Below are positions 1-13,200 of a stretch of DNA of 64,000 nucleotides, one piece after another. Within the stretch, counting starts at the first letter, position 1. Each line of letters begins with the position of its first letter. This DNA is from Tetraselmis striata (taxonomy: Eukaryota > Chlorophyta > Chlorodendrophyceae > Chlorodendrales > Chlorodendraceae). The stretch is taken from NCBI GenBank assembly GCA_006384855.1, contig VCJN01003333.1, forward strand, positions 1 to 64,000. Reading direction: 5' to 3'. The position numbers were made by a program, and so were the translations under genes. The notes beneath the pieces were generated by a model that did not search any database, was not told where the DNA came from, and saw nothing but the letters and a program-made list of their open reading frames with translations.

Positions 1-55
1 GTGTGTGTGGGGTGTGTGTGTGTGTTGGGGGCGGGGGGGGGGGGGGGGGGGGGGG
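1..55. repeat. GT-rich stretch and long poly-G tract
   Basis: A short GT-repeat stretch runs into an almost pure run of G at the left edge of the window. It is the first of about thirty G or C homopolymer tracts seen here. No gene adjoins it within the window, so its context is unknown. Confidence 0.9.
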
Positions 56-1026
56 TTTACAAGCCGCGCGGTGGTCGTCGCGACGTTCAAGGCGCACATG
101 ACGCAGCGCAACAGGCGGCATCGTCAGGTCATGCCTGAATTTAGATAATGCTAGATATAATCCTTATAGCATCACAACTCTTGTCATCATGTAATCCTTT
201 CATTTTATGTTTATTATTTAGTTTTTTGGTACATAGAACGCGCGGAGCATAACTAATTTCAAGCGTCCAAGTGTTCGCCCCAGGCAGGCGGGCCCGGCCG
301 GGGTGACATATGTCGACTAGGGCATACTGTAGGCATTACTGCAAAACACGTTAAGTAGCGCCGTACGCTTTCGCCGATTCGCGATTGTGTCATTCCAACG
401 GCTTGCTTGGATTTTCCTGCATGCCCGTAATATACAACAGGCGTCAAAAGTAATGAACGGATTTACCGAACTTCAAGTCGGTGCCCCACGCGGTTCAGCG
501 AGCCGGGTAAATCGTTATCTGTTGTAACAAAACAAATCATAATTGTCACTTTCGGGCTGTGGCCTGAGCGCGTTTAAGCTGAGCCTGTGGCCTGAGGCGA
601 CGCTCTTTGTACGTGCGCACGGCTATGCGCAGGTTCGATTATTCGCCGTCGGCACATTTCCTCGTAGTGAGGCGGGCCCGCCGCGTGCGAACCACGGTGC
701 GCGGACATAGCGTTGACTTAGTACCGAAACTGTGTGCGCGGGTGCGACTGAGTCGTACCGCCGCGCACACAGTTTACAGCCATGACCTGAACTTATGTAC
801 TGTACGCGTATACTGCGATTTTTGCGCATTTTCTGGCTAACCGGCAATTTCCGTTTTCCGGGGTGCGCTAGCGGGCGGTATCGCTTATTTTTGAAGCGCA
901 TACGCCAAGCGCGGCCATGCCATGGGCTCGCGACGCAAGATAGCCGCAACATGGCCCCGCATGTTTTCAGAGCAGGGCACAGAAACCCTAGATAACCCTA
1001 GATGTACACCGCATACATGCGATGTG

Positions 1027-1088
1027 ACGCATTTGCATCTGGCAAGATGTAGCATCATGAATTTCACTAATGCTAGATGTAAATGCGT
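1027..1088. repeat. Imperfect inverted repeat (stem-loop)
   Basis: The arm ACGCATTTGCATCTGGC is nearly the reverse complement of GCTAGATGTAAATGCGT at the other end, with a loop of about 28 nt. It could be a small MITE or a transcribed hairpin. No neighbouring gene helps to decide. Confidence 0.55.
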
Positions 1089-2261
1089 ATATGCATGTCC
1101 ACCATACGCCCTCGCATTAGTTGTGCGACTACTAGGGGCGGCTAGTTCGAAGCAAGATGAGGATATATATGCCCACATGGCGGCAATCAATTTGGCGACA
1201 TGTGGCGAGCAGCCTACGCACGGATTAAGACCCACCCGTTCATTGCTTTTGACGCCTGTAGTGGGATGGAGAAAGTAATACGCATGTATTTGGTTAGTAT
1301 TACTGCCGATTTTGTAGTAAGCATGTGTTTTCAGTTTACAACCTTAATTTTGGGTGCATGTGCTTCGCTCTATGTGTCCTCGTCCCGCGCTCAAAACCTT
1401 TGCTAGTCGCCTATAGGCATTGAGGCGCACAATTGTTTGCATTGTTTGATTGATATGTGGCCCACTTTGCGATGGAGTGTATTCTCAAAGCCGCGGAATT
1501 AAAATTTTGAATATCATTCCCTGCAGCTGGTCCTTAACTATGTTCCACATGTTTTCGGTAGGGTTCAAATCTGGGGTCGGAGCACGGAGGTGCGCGCACC
1601 AGTGTGGTGTGCGTGAAATTTTGCCATGTCGACTTTAGTATTGTTGCCCTATGCGGAGAGTCGCCCCGAACGGATGCCTGCCAAAGAGCCGCGCACCTTC
1701 AGGAACGAGAAGAGTCTCAATTACCTTGCAGTATTATTTTGCACCCACACCTATTTTGTCTTGTATTCCTTGCGCGCCATGTGGTTTCCGTGACTGCATA
1801 CAAGCTAGGCACGCCATTTGATGCCAACGCGATGTACTCCGTGCTTGGTTTGGATGCTTGACTTCCTCTTGCTTAGCCGATGGTTTGCCGCGGCGTTGCC
1901 ACCTCCGTCTCCCCGAGAGCTTTTGCTGCCGAAATATCTTAGAATCTGTGAACACCCAGTTTTGTATGTCTGACTTTTGGTTCCCTTTTACCCATGCATA
2001 CCACTTGTTGCTACTCGTGACTCTCAGTGAGTCGTCGCCCTATTACCCATTCGCTTGAATTGCAACCCCTTCGGCCGCTCTCGCTTCAAAGCGCGGCAAA
2101 CAATGCTCGTACCGACCGTCTTTGCCGTATGGCCACGCGCCCTCAGTCGGCAAGCAATAGTGGTAGCCCCTACGGCTTCCTTTCCCTCGGCCATTTCGCC
2201 TCGCCGCCGAAGCAACTACCTTGTTGCCGAGGACGCTCAGCGTTAGGGTTACCACTATAAC

Positions 2262-2342
2262 CCTACCTGCATACTCATACTCATCATACTCGTATACCAT
2301 ACTCATCATACTCATCGTACTCGGATACTCGTAAATATATGC
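2262..2342. repeat. CATACTCAT-type microsatellite
   Basis: Degenerate tandem copies of a 6-9 nt unit of the CATACTCAT/CATACTCG kind. Low-complexity DNA with no coding sense. Confidence 0.7.
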
Positions 2343-3873
2343 GATATGCTCCCATAGCATGTCGTGGTCATTGTACTTTGCGGTCCGTTCCTTGTTCCCG
2401 CCCTGCGGCGGCCCCTTTTGTAATCAAGGCTTACCCCTTTCGGCATGCCCTCTGACCATTATTTTCCGGTCCGTATGATGCCCGAAAACTTTGCACTAAA
2501 ATCCTGCAACCTCCAGTACTCACGGCTAATTGTCTTAATTCCGGGTTGGGCGCCCTCCGCAGTCCGGTGACAAGGTATGTGCAGGTATTTCTCCGGACAA
2601 TTTTCTCCCGATGGAGCCAACGTCTGAATAACCCCGTGCCATCCTTTTTGCCGAAACTGGAGATTTCCGTAATTCCGAAATAAACACAATTTGTTTCCGA
2701 TAGCGCTGGATAAATGCCGTCATTTGTCCACGTTAAAATGATCTGAATCCCCGTAACCTGATCTTAGATACATTTTCCTCCGGCGCCCCTTCGCAGTCTG
2801 ATGAATCCCCGATACATTCTCATCCGTATCCAGTGGTGTTCGCCCACGAGGTTTTCGTCTTTGTCCGGGGGGATCTGCATTTATTTTAAATGCCAAGCTT
2901 GATCCATTTTTTTGTCTCCCGACTTTATTTGTTGGGGTGGTGTGGATCCCTTGCCTAGGTTCATCATACCCTGCCCTCAACTTCAGTCTGCCTCTTGCCC
3001 ACCTAGGCCACTACTACTACAACTTTTGGGGCATGACGCAGTTTTACGGCCTATTTACTATTGCTCATGATTTTGCATATTGAAATACGTATTGTTCTTC
3101 CCTGTCTTTTTGGTCAGCAACAAATGTTGCGCCCCTTTATGGTATGGCCGCGGTCGGCGGTGGCGGACGTCCTCGAGAGGAGATGTTGTCTCATGTGAGA
3201 TGCAGGCTTGTACCACGATCTTGTAGGGTGGGTGGGTGGGAGGAAAAACACAAAAGGGGGTGTGGCGTAGCGTGCCGTGGAAGCGGGGTGGAGCTGTAGC
3301 ATGGTGTGACGTCGCACTTATTTTTTTTGAATGGTTTGCCTTGCGCCCCGCTACATGTGTAGCAGCGGGTGGCTGCGCAGCTATGCATAGCCTTTCGACC
3401 CATTGTATGCTCCTCTCGTCCCCGTGCTGCATGTTCATGCGCAACGCTCCGAGCGCTGTTCCCGACAGCTTCCGTCGCTTGTTGCTTTTAAAAAGTAAAT
3501 ACATGAATATATTTGGCCCGGGCACGTTGAACCTCCCGCGGCGTGTACGCTGTGTCACGCTGTGATCAGTGGTGGTTGTTATTGCCACTTTTATCTTATT
3601 TAGGCAAGCGCTACAACGCACGCGAGTGCTTCATATCAGCACACGCGCCGCCTGCTGCTGCTGCGCACCGTCGTCGCAATCATCGTCAGCAGCCTCGTCA
3701 GCACACACTTCGATACGCTCCGAAACCAGGCTCGCTCCGAAATAGCGGCGAGCCATCCACCATCGCGATCCACCAAGCTCCCCTCATAGCCAGTCACCAT
3801 ACGCGCCGTCCACAGCAGACCATCTGACCCTACTCTGCACAGACACACGCGCGCAGAAATTCCTCTGAAAGCC

Positions 3874-3880
3874 TATTTAA
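3874..3880 (+). promoter_or_regulatory. TATA-like box before the NHL gene
   Basis: TATTTAA lies 18 bp before the chosen start codon at 3899. The spacing is short for a TATA box unless the leader is very brief, so this is only a weak candidate. Confidence 0.2.
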
Positions 3881-3898
3881 CGCCGCGAAGTCTCGGCA

Positions 3899-4775
3899 AT
3901 GGCGCGCCCAGCGACGCTGCTGGCGGCGGTCGCCGCGATTATTCTGCTGGGCTGCGCGGGCGGCGCGGCGGGCACGCCGAGCTCCCCACCGGCGGAGGGC
4001 GGCAGCGACCCCTTCCGCTTCCGTTATCGCCCCGACTTGCTACGCCTGCCGCCCGGCGTGGAGATGGCCAACGGGCACGGCCTCGCCAAGGACCGGCACG
4101 GCAGGTGGGGTGCCGCGTATCCGCTGCGAGCCCGCCCGCCGGCTACTCTCGTACTCGTACGCGTACTCCGGCATACCTGCCGTTCGACGAGCGAGAGCAC
4201 TACCGCGACGGAACGGAAGCGTTGGTGCCGGTATCCTCCTCCGGCATCCTCGTACCGTCCCTGGGCACTTCCCTGTTTCACGAATTCGAGCCTCTGATAT
4301 GCCCCTATCGACCTCCCTACACGGTGCGACTCTCAAGCTGCTCGCACCGTGTTGTGGGCGCGTTGTTCGTCATGCCTCTGAAATGCACGTGCTGTGCACG
4401 TCCACGGCATGAACGGCCCACCAAGATATTTGACAAGCGATAATAAAGCCGCCGCCATGCATAGCCCCAGTGGACAATTTCGCACTGTTTGGCCGCGAAG
4501 CCATGAGGCGCGACCCGCCTGCAGCCGCTGAGGCAGAGCATGGGGCATGACCGTGGCGACTCGCTGTGGCACATGACAGCAAGTTAGGGCGCCGGCGTAC
4601 CCATAAGAACCCTTAGGATAAGCCTCCAACCGGGTGTTGCCTCCTTCAGCCTATCGAAATATCCGGTAAAGCTTCGTCTGAATCTCACATCTGGCAGAGA
4701 GGGCGGGATGGTATTCGCAGTGTTCCGATTGCCGCGCCGGGCCCGGATGGAGTTGTGGGGGAGGGGAGGGGAGAT

Positions 4776-4807
<32 letters not shown>

Positions 4808-5345
4808 CATTACCCCAGCGAGAATAGGACCCTTTTGGGCGGATGAAGAGCATGGCGGCGCCCACATGCCTGATGGGCTAGACCTCCCCCCACCACCCCT
4901 TCCAGGCAGGTGAGAGGGTGCCTGGCGGTTTATTGGTTCCGCACTGTAGCAGGTGCCCACGAGGAGACCGATATAAGTACACTCCGAACACGAACCCGCC
5001 CGGCCTCCCAGAGGTGGAATCTAGCAGGCAAAACCATAGCGGAAATACAGGTATCTGAACTATAACTATATCTACCGGAACTGTTCGTGTAAATTTGCAT
5101 GCAAGCCCAGGGTCTGAGGCTCCTCATGGGAGATCTTATAGGGGAGCTGGCAACCGTGGCAAAAGTTGAGCATATCTAAGCGCACAAGTAACGCGAATCT
5201 ATGTGCACGTGTATGTGCTCACCTACTCTTCCCCTTACCACCTGTGCCGGCCCGGGCCTCCCTGGGCTTCAACATGCTGGCGTATCGGTACGACGAGTCC
5301 TTTGGGGCGGTCATACCCGAGAGGGATTACCCCAGCAACACTCAG

Positions 5346-5376
<31 letters not shown>

Positions 5377-8160
5377 CAAAACGGGTCGTCAACCCCACCC
5401 CCACCCCCATCCCCCTCAGGATCTACTTCACGTACGAGCCGGCGCGCGTGACGCCCGACACGCGAGCGCTGGTCCGCTTCGCCCCCGACGGCAGCGGCGG
5501 CGAGCTGCTGGGCGAGGACTCGGCGCTGGCGATGGGCGTCCCGCACGGGCTGCGCCTGAGCGAGGAGCCCGGCGGCGACTTCCTGTACCACGCCAACAAC
5601 GCGCACGCGGTGCACAAGACGGACCTGCAGGGGCGGGTGATGTGGAGCAACAACCTCACGGCCGCCTGGGCGGGCGGGCCCTTCTGGCCCTGCCTGCCCA
5701 CGGACGCCGTGGTGCCGCCGGGGTCTGACGTCGTGTACGTCGCCGACGGCTACGGCTCCAGCTACGTGCACCTGCTGGATGTGCACACCGGGGAGTACGT
5801 GGTGAGCAACTCCCCCGGCCCCCCCCCCCCCCCCCCCCCCGCCCCCCCATTGCTTCCCTTGCATTGCCTTCTGTTGAGGGCCTCGTTTTGGAAATCAAAA
5901 TTTCATGCAACTATGCTGCTGCTTAATCTTTGGTGCTGAACAGGCCAGCTGTCTTACGACCTGCCTGCGCCAAGCCTCATAGGGTCCACTAATTAAAGCG
6001 GATAGCGTGCAGCCCTCTGAAGCTTCGTCACAACCGAGGCACGCAGGGCCACGTTGCATGCGCTGCCGCCCAGTGGGGTTCGCATGTTGAGAATCAATCG
6101 TGTGGACGGCTAATCTACGGCTAAGCCAGCGCAGTAGTAAGAGCACCGCAAACATGAGCCCGCCCCCGGTCTGTCAGAGGCCAGATGCAGACGAAACAAT
6201 AGCGGAACTCTAAAGCGAATGTTCGTATAGGCTGCATGCAAGCCCAGTCTGGGGCTTGTTCCTAGGGTGCGTATAGGTGCGCCGGCACCCGTACTGTTTT
6301 CTGCCGCCCAAAGCAGATACGGACGGCGATCGTTCCCTTCACTGCGGTGTGGACTCATCGCTTACTACACCTCGCGTGCTCGCCGATGACCCTTCACGCA
6401 GCTCCTGGTGATATGGAACTACTTCGAATCAGGTCCTTGGTCCCTCGGAGCCGTGTCGTTCTGTGAGCAGCATTCGCGGGGTCGGAGCCAAAACCCCATT
6501 ATGTCGCTGGCGCTGACGAGAGCGCTGCCGTTGTTAGAAGGGCCATTGGGAGGCAATGACTCGGGGCTGGCTTTCCATCCTCTCCTGTAGACCCCAAGCC
6601 CACGCGTATAGTTCCTCCAGAGAGGGAGCCCTCTCAACAGAAACGCGTGGCAGTCATGCGACGAATCCTGGATTGGGCCCCAGCACGCGGCACAGTTGTG
6701 GAAGTCACATGCGGATCATGGACAACACTTGTAGGCCCCTTAAACGCTGTGCCGCGGCGTTGGCGCCCCTTGCCGCCATGAGACGCGAACGCTCTTTATC
6801 GTTGTTCAGCAGCGGGCGTCGCTGTGAACCCATCATCAGACGGCTTGACACGGCCCTTGATTCATGTGGTGAAAGGGAAAATAACGGCCGCCCCGGGTCA
6901 CTGCCCGAAGCCGCCCCTAGCACTTGACCTCTTGCGCCAGCTGCAGCCGTAGGTGTGGCATAGCCCTCGCACCATTGCCTCATTCGAGCCCCGAAGGGCT
7001 AATGCATCAATGAGTACAAAACCCGGGACACCTAGGTAAACCCAGGGTTTGCGTGTGATTCTGATAGAGGTGCCGGTTTCCCTGCAAGAAGCCTCCTGAT
7101 GATCCCCAAGCTGGGATGGCAGCATGCGACCTATGTGAATATCACCTGCAGTTTCGTGATGGATTTGTCTCCGTTTGAGATCTGGCAGCCACGACATGTA
7201 CGTACTCAAAATTGTGTATTACCGCGTCGGCCTCCGCACATTACCGGATGAATTTACTTTTCCGCCCCGGGGGGGGGGGTCAAAAGCAAAAGAGAAACAG
7301 ATATTTGCAAACCTAAGGCATGCTTCTGGTACTGGAAAGTTGAAAAAACGATGGCAACCATAGCATGCTCCGAAACCATATTCCTGGCCGTCAGGCAACG
7401 GTGCGCAATGGCTGCGCCGCATCGGACACCGACCGTATCGTCGCTGGCATCGCATCGCCCCGCACACAAACCTGCCATGCAGTCACCCAGAAAGAATGTT
7501 GGCAGTGGCATGCGGGTCAAATGCCTCCATGGCAGCTCGCTGGCGGCGGCGCTGCGGAGACGCGCATGCAGATTATGCTCCGAAACCACACATGACCTTC
7601 TGTAACAAATCATTGCCCCCCCCCCCCCCCCCCCCCTCCCCCTTCCGCGCCCTCCCCTGCGTCTTTCCTTCCCATTCCTGCAGGGCACCTCCTTCGGCGG
7701 CAAAGGCAACTCAACATCGCCACAGCGCTTTGACTGTCCGCACGGCATCACCTACGACGAGGCGGCGGGCGCGCTGCTGGTGTCGGACCGCGCCAACAGC
7801 CGGCTGCAGTACGTCGGGCTCGACGGGCGCCACCGGCGCGGCGTGGCGATGGGCAACGCGAGCGAGGGCGCCATGCCGGACAACGTCGACTTTTCGGAAG
7901 GCCGCGGCGCGGAGCTCCTGGTGCCCAGTCTGGACGGCGCGCTCGCGGTGTTGTCGGGTGGCGCCCGGCCGGCGGTGCTGTCGGTGCTGGACATCGCGGC
8001 GCTGCTGGGCCCCGCATGCCCGCACCCACACGACGCCATCTTCTTGGACAGCGGCGACATTGCGCTATGCTGCTGGGCGCCCGGGCACTTGTCCTACTGG
8101 GAGCGGCTGCCGCCGGCGGAGGGCAGCTGGCTGGTGCCCGAGGGCGTCGACGCGCAATGA
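3899..8160 (+). CDS. Secreted NHL-repeat beta-propeller protein (PAL-like)
   Basis: Three exons, 3899-4104, 5420-5801 and 7684-8160, join in phase (2, then 0) with GT-AG junctions and give 354 residues. The first junction reads GHGLAKDRHGRIYFTYEP across the splice, a typical NHL-blade sequence. Residues 1-25 form a signal peptide (hydrophobic LLAAVAAIILLGCAGGAA), so the product is probably secreted or lumenal. Blade-like units follow: PHGL...LYHANN...VHKTDLQGRVMW, PTDAVV...VVYVADGYG, and FDCPHGITYD...LLVSDRANSRLQ. Such propellers occur in peptidyl-alpha-hydroxyglycine alpha-amidating lyases and many scaffold proteins; I did not place catalytic residues, so an enzyme role is not claimed. The stop is TGA, with a TGTAA poly(A)-like motif about 46 nt downstream. 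Both introns are long and hold C or G homopolymers. Exon phases make the model strong; the start codon is the first Met before the signal peptide. Confidence 0.8.
4105..5419 (+). other. Intron 1 of the NHL gene, with repeats
   Basis: GTGGGG donor and CCCCTCAG acceptor. It contains a 27-nt G run (4776-4802), a 26-nt C run (5346-5371) and one copy of a dispersed repeat (about 4951-5135) that also occurs in intron 2 and in an intron of the DDT gene. The G run is the only clear exception to the rule that intron tracts are C on the coding strand. Confidence 0.7.
5802..7683 (+). other. Intron 2 of the NHL gene, with repeats
   Basis: The GTGAGC donor is followed within 20 nt by a C run (5819-5840). 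A second C run (7616-7636) precedes the CTGCAG acceptor. A copy of the dispersed intronic repeat lies at about 6137-6270. No exon-like frame with matching phase was found inside. Confidence 0.7.
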
Positions 8161-10254
8161 CTTGAGCGATAGACTTATTCCCACAGTATTTGTTTCTGTC
8201 ACTTTTGTAATGGGTTGTTACGTAGGTCAAAACCAGTCGTTGCGGACTGGAGTCCAATGATCCAATCTGCCTTGGTGCATGCCCCCCTTAAGCGATGCAC
8301 GTAAGCGCCACGCTTGACGCCCCACATCACGACATGGTTATTTCAACCACAATAATACAATATACTATCATAGGGGCATTCCGATATCGCCTTCTGCTGC
8401 TAGCTCATGTAATTATCATAGGGGCATTTTAAAAGTGCAAGCAATTTCCGTGCCACTGGACGGCCCATGATAACGCGGCATGGGCAGCCACACAGCCATC
8501 AACTACCATACAAAAGCTCCGCGCCCTACGGCAAGGTGGTGGGCACGAGAAGCCTCTCATGCGTGCGCATGCAACGACTATTGCGAGAATTTCGCCACGA
8601 GTTGTTCTACAACCAGTGAAGTCGATACCTAGGGTCGATGGTCCCATACCCTGAATGACCTAGTTCCAGTGCCCTACACTCATGGTGGATGGTTGGCACG
8701 TCAATGGGGATTTGGCATGAGTACGGCGGCAAATGTGGCGCAGTTATGGGCATGAGCGGTGGCGCGATTTCTGATTTTGTAGCGCCATCGTCACACGCAC
8801 TGCTTTGGCAAATATGAAAGTGTTGATAGCAACGGCTACAGCGCGGCACAATCGGCTCTAAAGCGCGCCATCACAGCATTTGCCCCAAGCCGTACGGGCC
8901 TAGAAAATAATGCGCATGCACGCGCTACTTCCGGTTTCAATGTAACCGGGCTTGGGAATGTGGGATGCATCCGTAAACCCCATAGATACTTATCTGGAGG
9001 GGTGTATGATTGATCTGGTTCCATAGTTCTACGCACCGGAGTAGTACGGGCCGTGTTGCCTATAAATGTTATATATGTTGGTACGGCGCTGGCCGAGGCG
9101 CGGTAGGTAATGATAGCTAGAACACCGCTTGTTGCGTAGAAGCAGGACCTGCCCACGGTGGCTGCCCCAAAGTCAAATATACTCGTATGCCAGCAGTTAG
9201 ATATATCACATCATTTTCTGCGAATCATGCACATATTTATACGTGCAATAATTGCTGGTATTGCTGCAGTACTGCATTGTTCCCGCTTATTTATTCTGCA
9301 ACAGCTGTAGTACTCCTATTGACCGGTCGATGCTGATTAATCATTGTTATTATTGACGACTTCCTCGCAGTGATGGTAAGGATTTTACTGCCGGACGACC
9401 CGCAAATCCGTCTATAATCCGCTCGGCAGATTTCGTGCACCAGGACAGCCAGCCAGGCACCGAGGCCGCACACAACGACCGTGCCGCGCGTCCCGCGTGA
9501 CCGCAATGCTCTGCGACAACACTTCATTCCAATCTGTAGTGCGGCTGTTTGTAATGGCTGTGCCGCGCTGGTGAAGGCCGTGAATGGCGAAACGTTCTTC
9601 GTCAGGCAGGAAACACGCACTGCAGGGTGGGGAGTTACATGGGATGGGGTGTTAAGGCGGTGTAAAGGCATCATCATGATCCGTGTTACATACTTTATTT
9701 TGCAATGGTTTCGGAGCAGCTGATGCAAGTGGGCGGGGCAAGTGGTGTAAATGTGTAATGAGGTGTGCGAAGGAGTAGACAAAGGACACGCGTTATTGGG
9801 TCATGGTCCATTACATACACGGTTTGCGACATGGCTTGCTCGGCCTGTTGCAATTGAAAGGCTATGGACAAACCTCAGACTATCTACTGTGGCCGGTGCG
9901 CGAGGAGAGGGGGCGGGGGGGGGGGGGGAGTTGGTGGGTCTACCATCACACTGCGTCGCCGCAGTCGCGGTTCCCTCCCTGTTTCCAGGGTGGGCTAGCC
10001 GGTCTGACTACCCCCTGTCCCTGCGAAACTGAGACAATTGAGACAGGGGGTGATGGTAGACAGCGCCTAGGTGAGCCTCGCTGCAAACCGGGGGCCGTCG
10101 TGTGGCCATCAGAGCGCTCGTATATATCTGGGGCACGGCTCGGTGTGGCGCCAGCCTCGCACGAGAGGCCGACCCGGGCCCCTGCCGTTGGGGTCATGGG
10201 TGCAATTATTGGGCGCCTGGGAGTCGTGTTGTACCCGGCTGCCGCTGGTCGAGA
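8161..10254. other. Intergenic region with a dispersed repeat
   Basis: This separates the convergent NHL and SGNH genes. About 8540-8925 is a diverged copy of the sequence at 25455-25865. A short repeat (ATCATAGGGGCATT) occurs twice, near 8368 and 8416. A G run lies at 9915-9928. No gene recognised. Confidence 0.6.
8540..8925 (+). repeat. Dispersed repeat Y, copy 1
   Basis: Aligns by eye with 25455-25865 in the same orientation. Shared landmarks are GCGCATGCAACGAC, TGAATGACCTA, AATGAAAGTGTTGA-like and CAGCCGTACG. Each copy has its own insertions and deletions. No coding sequence is evident; it could be a decayed transposon. Confidence 0.5.
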
Positions 10255-13200
10255 TCAACGCTTGCCGAGGAGCCAGCCAGGCATGCTGGGCCACTGCGAA
10301 CCCGAGGCCGACGGCTCAGAGGCGCCGCCACCCTGCGCGGGCTCCGGCAAATGCGCGGACGCGGCCGGGGCAGGCGGTGACGACGCTGGCTCGTGGTTCG
10401 CGGGGGACAGCGTGGACGCCACCACGTTGCGCACGTTGAAGGGGGAGGTGTTGGGGCTGTGGCTGTCGCCACTGTGGCCGCGCTGCAGCGGGGTGCCGTG
10501 GTAGTTGTGGTGCCCGCTGTCGAGGTGATGGAGCGGCGGGCTGCTGCCGGGCGAGTAGGCCTTGTACGACATGCCCGCGTCGCCGACGTCCACGCCGGCC
10601 GCGGGCGGCATCGGGATGCAGAACGCGTCGTCGCCGGGCGTGGGGATACTTATGTCCAGGCTGATGCAGCCCAGGCCTGCGTGCGTCTCGCTCGAGGCGG
10701 GCTTGCTGACCGAGTTGCGCATCAGCTGGAAGAAGCCCGAGCGGGGGCGCTCCTCGTCGTCCGCACCGCTGCGCGACGAGGAGCGGCGCTTGGCGGGGCT
10801 GGCGGCCGACACCGGGGGCGGCAGCGGGCCCAGCCCGTCCTCCAGCGCGCCGCCGGCCAGCTCCGCGCGCGAGGGCTCGCGCGCCTCGTCCTCCACCGCG
10901 GCCTCCTCCGAGGCCGGCGCCGACCGGCGCTTGAAGTAGCCCATCACGTGCTTGGGCGTCAGCTTGGCCAGCACGCCGGGAGGCGCGCTTCGAGCGCCGC
11001 CGGGGGACGACGCGTGTGCAGGATCCGCGCGCCGGCTCTTCACGGGCGATGCATAGTACCTGCTGCCCTCCGCCTGGCCGGCCGGGTCTGGCATGGCCTT
11101 GGCGGGCATGGGGCCGCCCACCAGCTGCGTGCGCGAGCCATAGGTGTTCCCGGCCTCCTGCAGCTTCAGCATGGCCCACAGACTGCGGCTGGGGATGGAG
11201 CCCGGGGAGGAGGGAACCGCGTCCGCCCCCCCGCTGCCGATCGGCCCCTCCATGCCGCTCAGGCCGTCGTAGCTCACCACGGGAGTGTTGAACTTGCCGG
11301 CGGGAAACTCGCTCATGCTGGCGCCCAGGCGCGGCGGCGTGCCCGTCTTGGGTGTCGACAGCACGTCCGCGCCGCGCGCCGAGGCAAAGTGGCGCCGGAG
11401 GCTGCTGCTCGTGGCCTGCGTCATCTCGGTGCGCGTGCCGGCGTGGCGCTTGCGCTTGACGCCCACGAGGTAGGCAATCGCCACGCCCACGATCGCCAGC
11501 ACAAGGCAGACCACGATGAGCACGGTGCTCAGCACCACCATGTTGGGCGCGTCGGCGCTCTGGCCGCGCACGGCGATCGCCGTGCCAAGCGTCTCCAGCG
11601 CCGATAGTCGCACGCACGAGTGACCCTGCGGGGCGTAGCCCTCCGCGCAGGCGGTGCAGTCGGCGCCGGTGTAGCCGCGGTAGCAGGCGCACGCGCCGGT
11701 GGCAGCCGTGCACAGGCCGCGCCCGCTGCAGGTGGATGCCCTCCAGCTGTTGGAGGCCGCGAGCAGCGTCACCTCCGCCTCGTCATTGAACTTGTTGTCG
11801 GCCGTCGGCGGCAGCAGGTGGCTATTGTCGTCCGCCTTGGTGCCGGGGCAGGTGAGGTGCTCCAGGCAGTCTTGCGGGCAGAAGGTTCCGGAGGCGGTGC
11901 CATCCGACAAAAGCGGCTCCTCGCCCACCTCGCACAGCCCGTTGCCGCAAATACCCTGCCTGCGCACGCTTGACAGCCACACGAGGGAGACGCGGCCGGC
12001 TGCGTCGGCCTCGTCGGTGCCCGGCTGCGGTCGACCGCCCTGGTTGGACATTGCCGAGTCCAGTGTACGGCGGAAGGCGTCGACGCTGAGCACCGGCGGC
12101 GGCAGTCCGATCTCGTCGAGCTTGGAGGACGAGCGCACCACCGACAGCGCCTCGTACATCACGGCGGGCCCCGCCTGGGACAGGTGACGGCGCCCCGAAC
12201 GTGAAAAGCGCTTCACGGTCACGTGCTCCGAGGAGATGCGGAACTCGGCGAGCGCGCGCATGAGCTCGCGCTGGAACAGGCGCTCCGCGACGTCGGCAGG
12301 AAGCCCCGCGTCGACCGACACCTGCACCGAGCTCTCGACCCCGCACGTAGAGCCGTCGCCGCCGCATACGCCGCACTCGTCCACGGAGCGGTCGGTGCAG
12401 CAGACGCCCTGCGCGTCGACGACGCCGCGCGGGCAGCAGCGCCCGAAGAGATCGACCGCGCGCGCGCTGCCGCCGCACTGACCGCACGCGTCGATAGACT
12501 CGGCCGGGCAGCACTGCCCGTTGGTGTCGACGCTGTGGCCGTCGGCGCAGCAGCGGCCGTTCGCGTCCAGTAGGCCGCTGGGGCAGCAGATGTTGTTGGC
12601 GTCCGTCACCGCGCCGGGGCAATCCGCCGCCACGCGGTCGGAAACCTGGCACAGCACGCCGCTCATCCCCTCGTCGCACACGCAGCGGCCGTCGACGCAC
12701 GCGCCGTTGCCGAAGCAGTCGGACAGCGTGCCGGAGGCGCACACGCCCTGCTCCGAAGGCATCTGCTTGCGCAGGCGGAACTCGGGGCGGGAGCCCACTC
12801 CGCAGGCGCCCGCGGGCGCGCGCCGGCCGAGGTTGTCGAGGCACGTGACGTTGCGGTACTTGAAGCGGCTCGACTCGAGGCCCTCCGTGCCAACGCCCTC
12901 CACCAGTCCGCAGTTACCCGACTCGCAATCTGAGAACGGGCCCGCCACCCAGACGTATTCCAGGCACGGCTCCGTGGCGCAGGGCCGCGACAGGATATCC
13001 GTCGGCAACTCATCCAGGTCGCACATCGTCGCGTTGACAGGACGGCCCTGTGGCGTGGCGAAGCGTGGGGGCAGGGGGGGGGGACATTAATAAAGTCGTC
13101 AAACTTTATGTACTATCCATCCACGAACTGCCCTTCAGCAAACCCCAGGCCTCAAAGCTGGGCGCGGTTAAGCATACCATGCCATACTATCCACGACAGC

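Larger units (their letters stand above)
56..3898. other. Intergenic region, no gene recognised
   Basis: Reading frames here are short and show no domain, no exon-like codon bias and no consistent splice phase. The region contains a 62-bp imperfect inverted repeat, a CATACTCAT-like microsatellite and the presumed promoter of the next gene at its right end. I see nothing else I can support. Confidence 0.6.

Noticed and set aside
5250..5345. Possible extra exon in NHL intron 1 (FNMLAYRYDESFGAV)
   Set aside because: No AG acceptor close upstream and no good donor; exons 1 and 2 already join in phase with a natural protein sequence.
5235..5864. 209-codon minus-strand frame
   Set aside because: Antisense to exon 2 of the NHL gene; Gly/Val-rich, with poly-G codons from the C runs.
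10393..11607. 404-codon plus-strand frame
   Set aside because: It lies antisense to the last exon of the SGNH-TSP1 gene; its His/Arg/Ala-rich product has no domain and is a GC-driven shadow.
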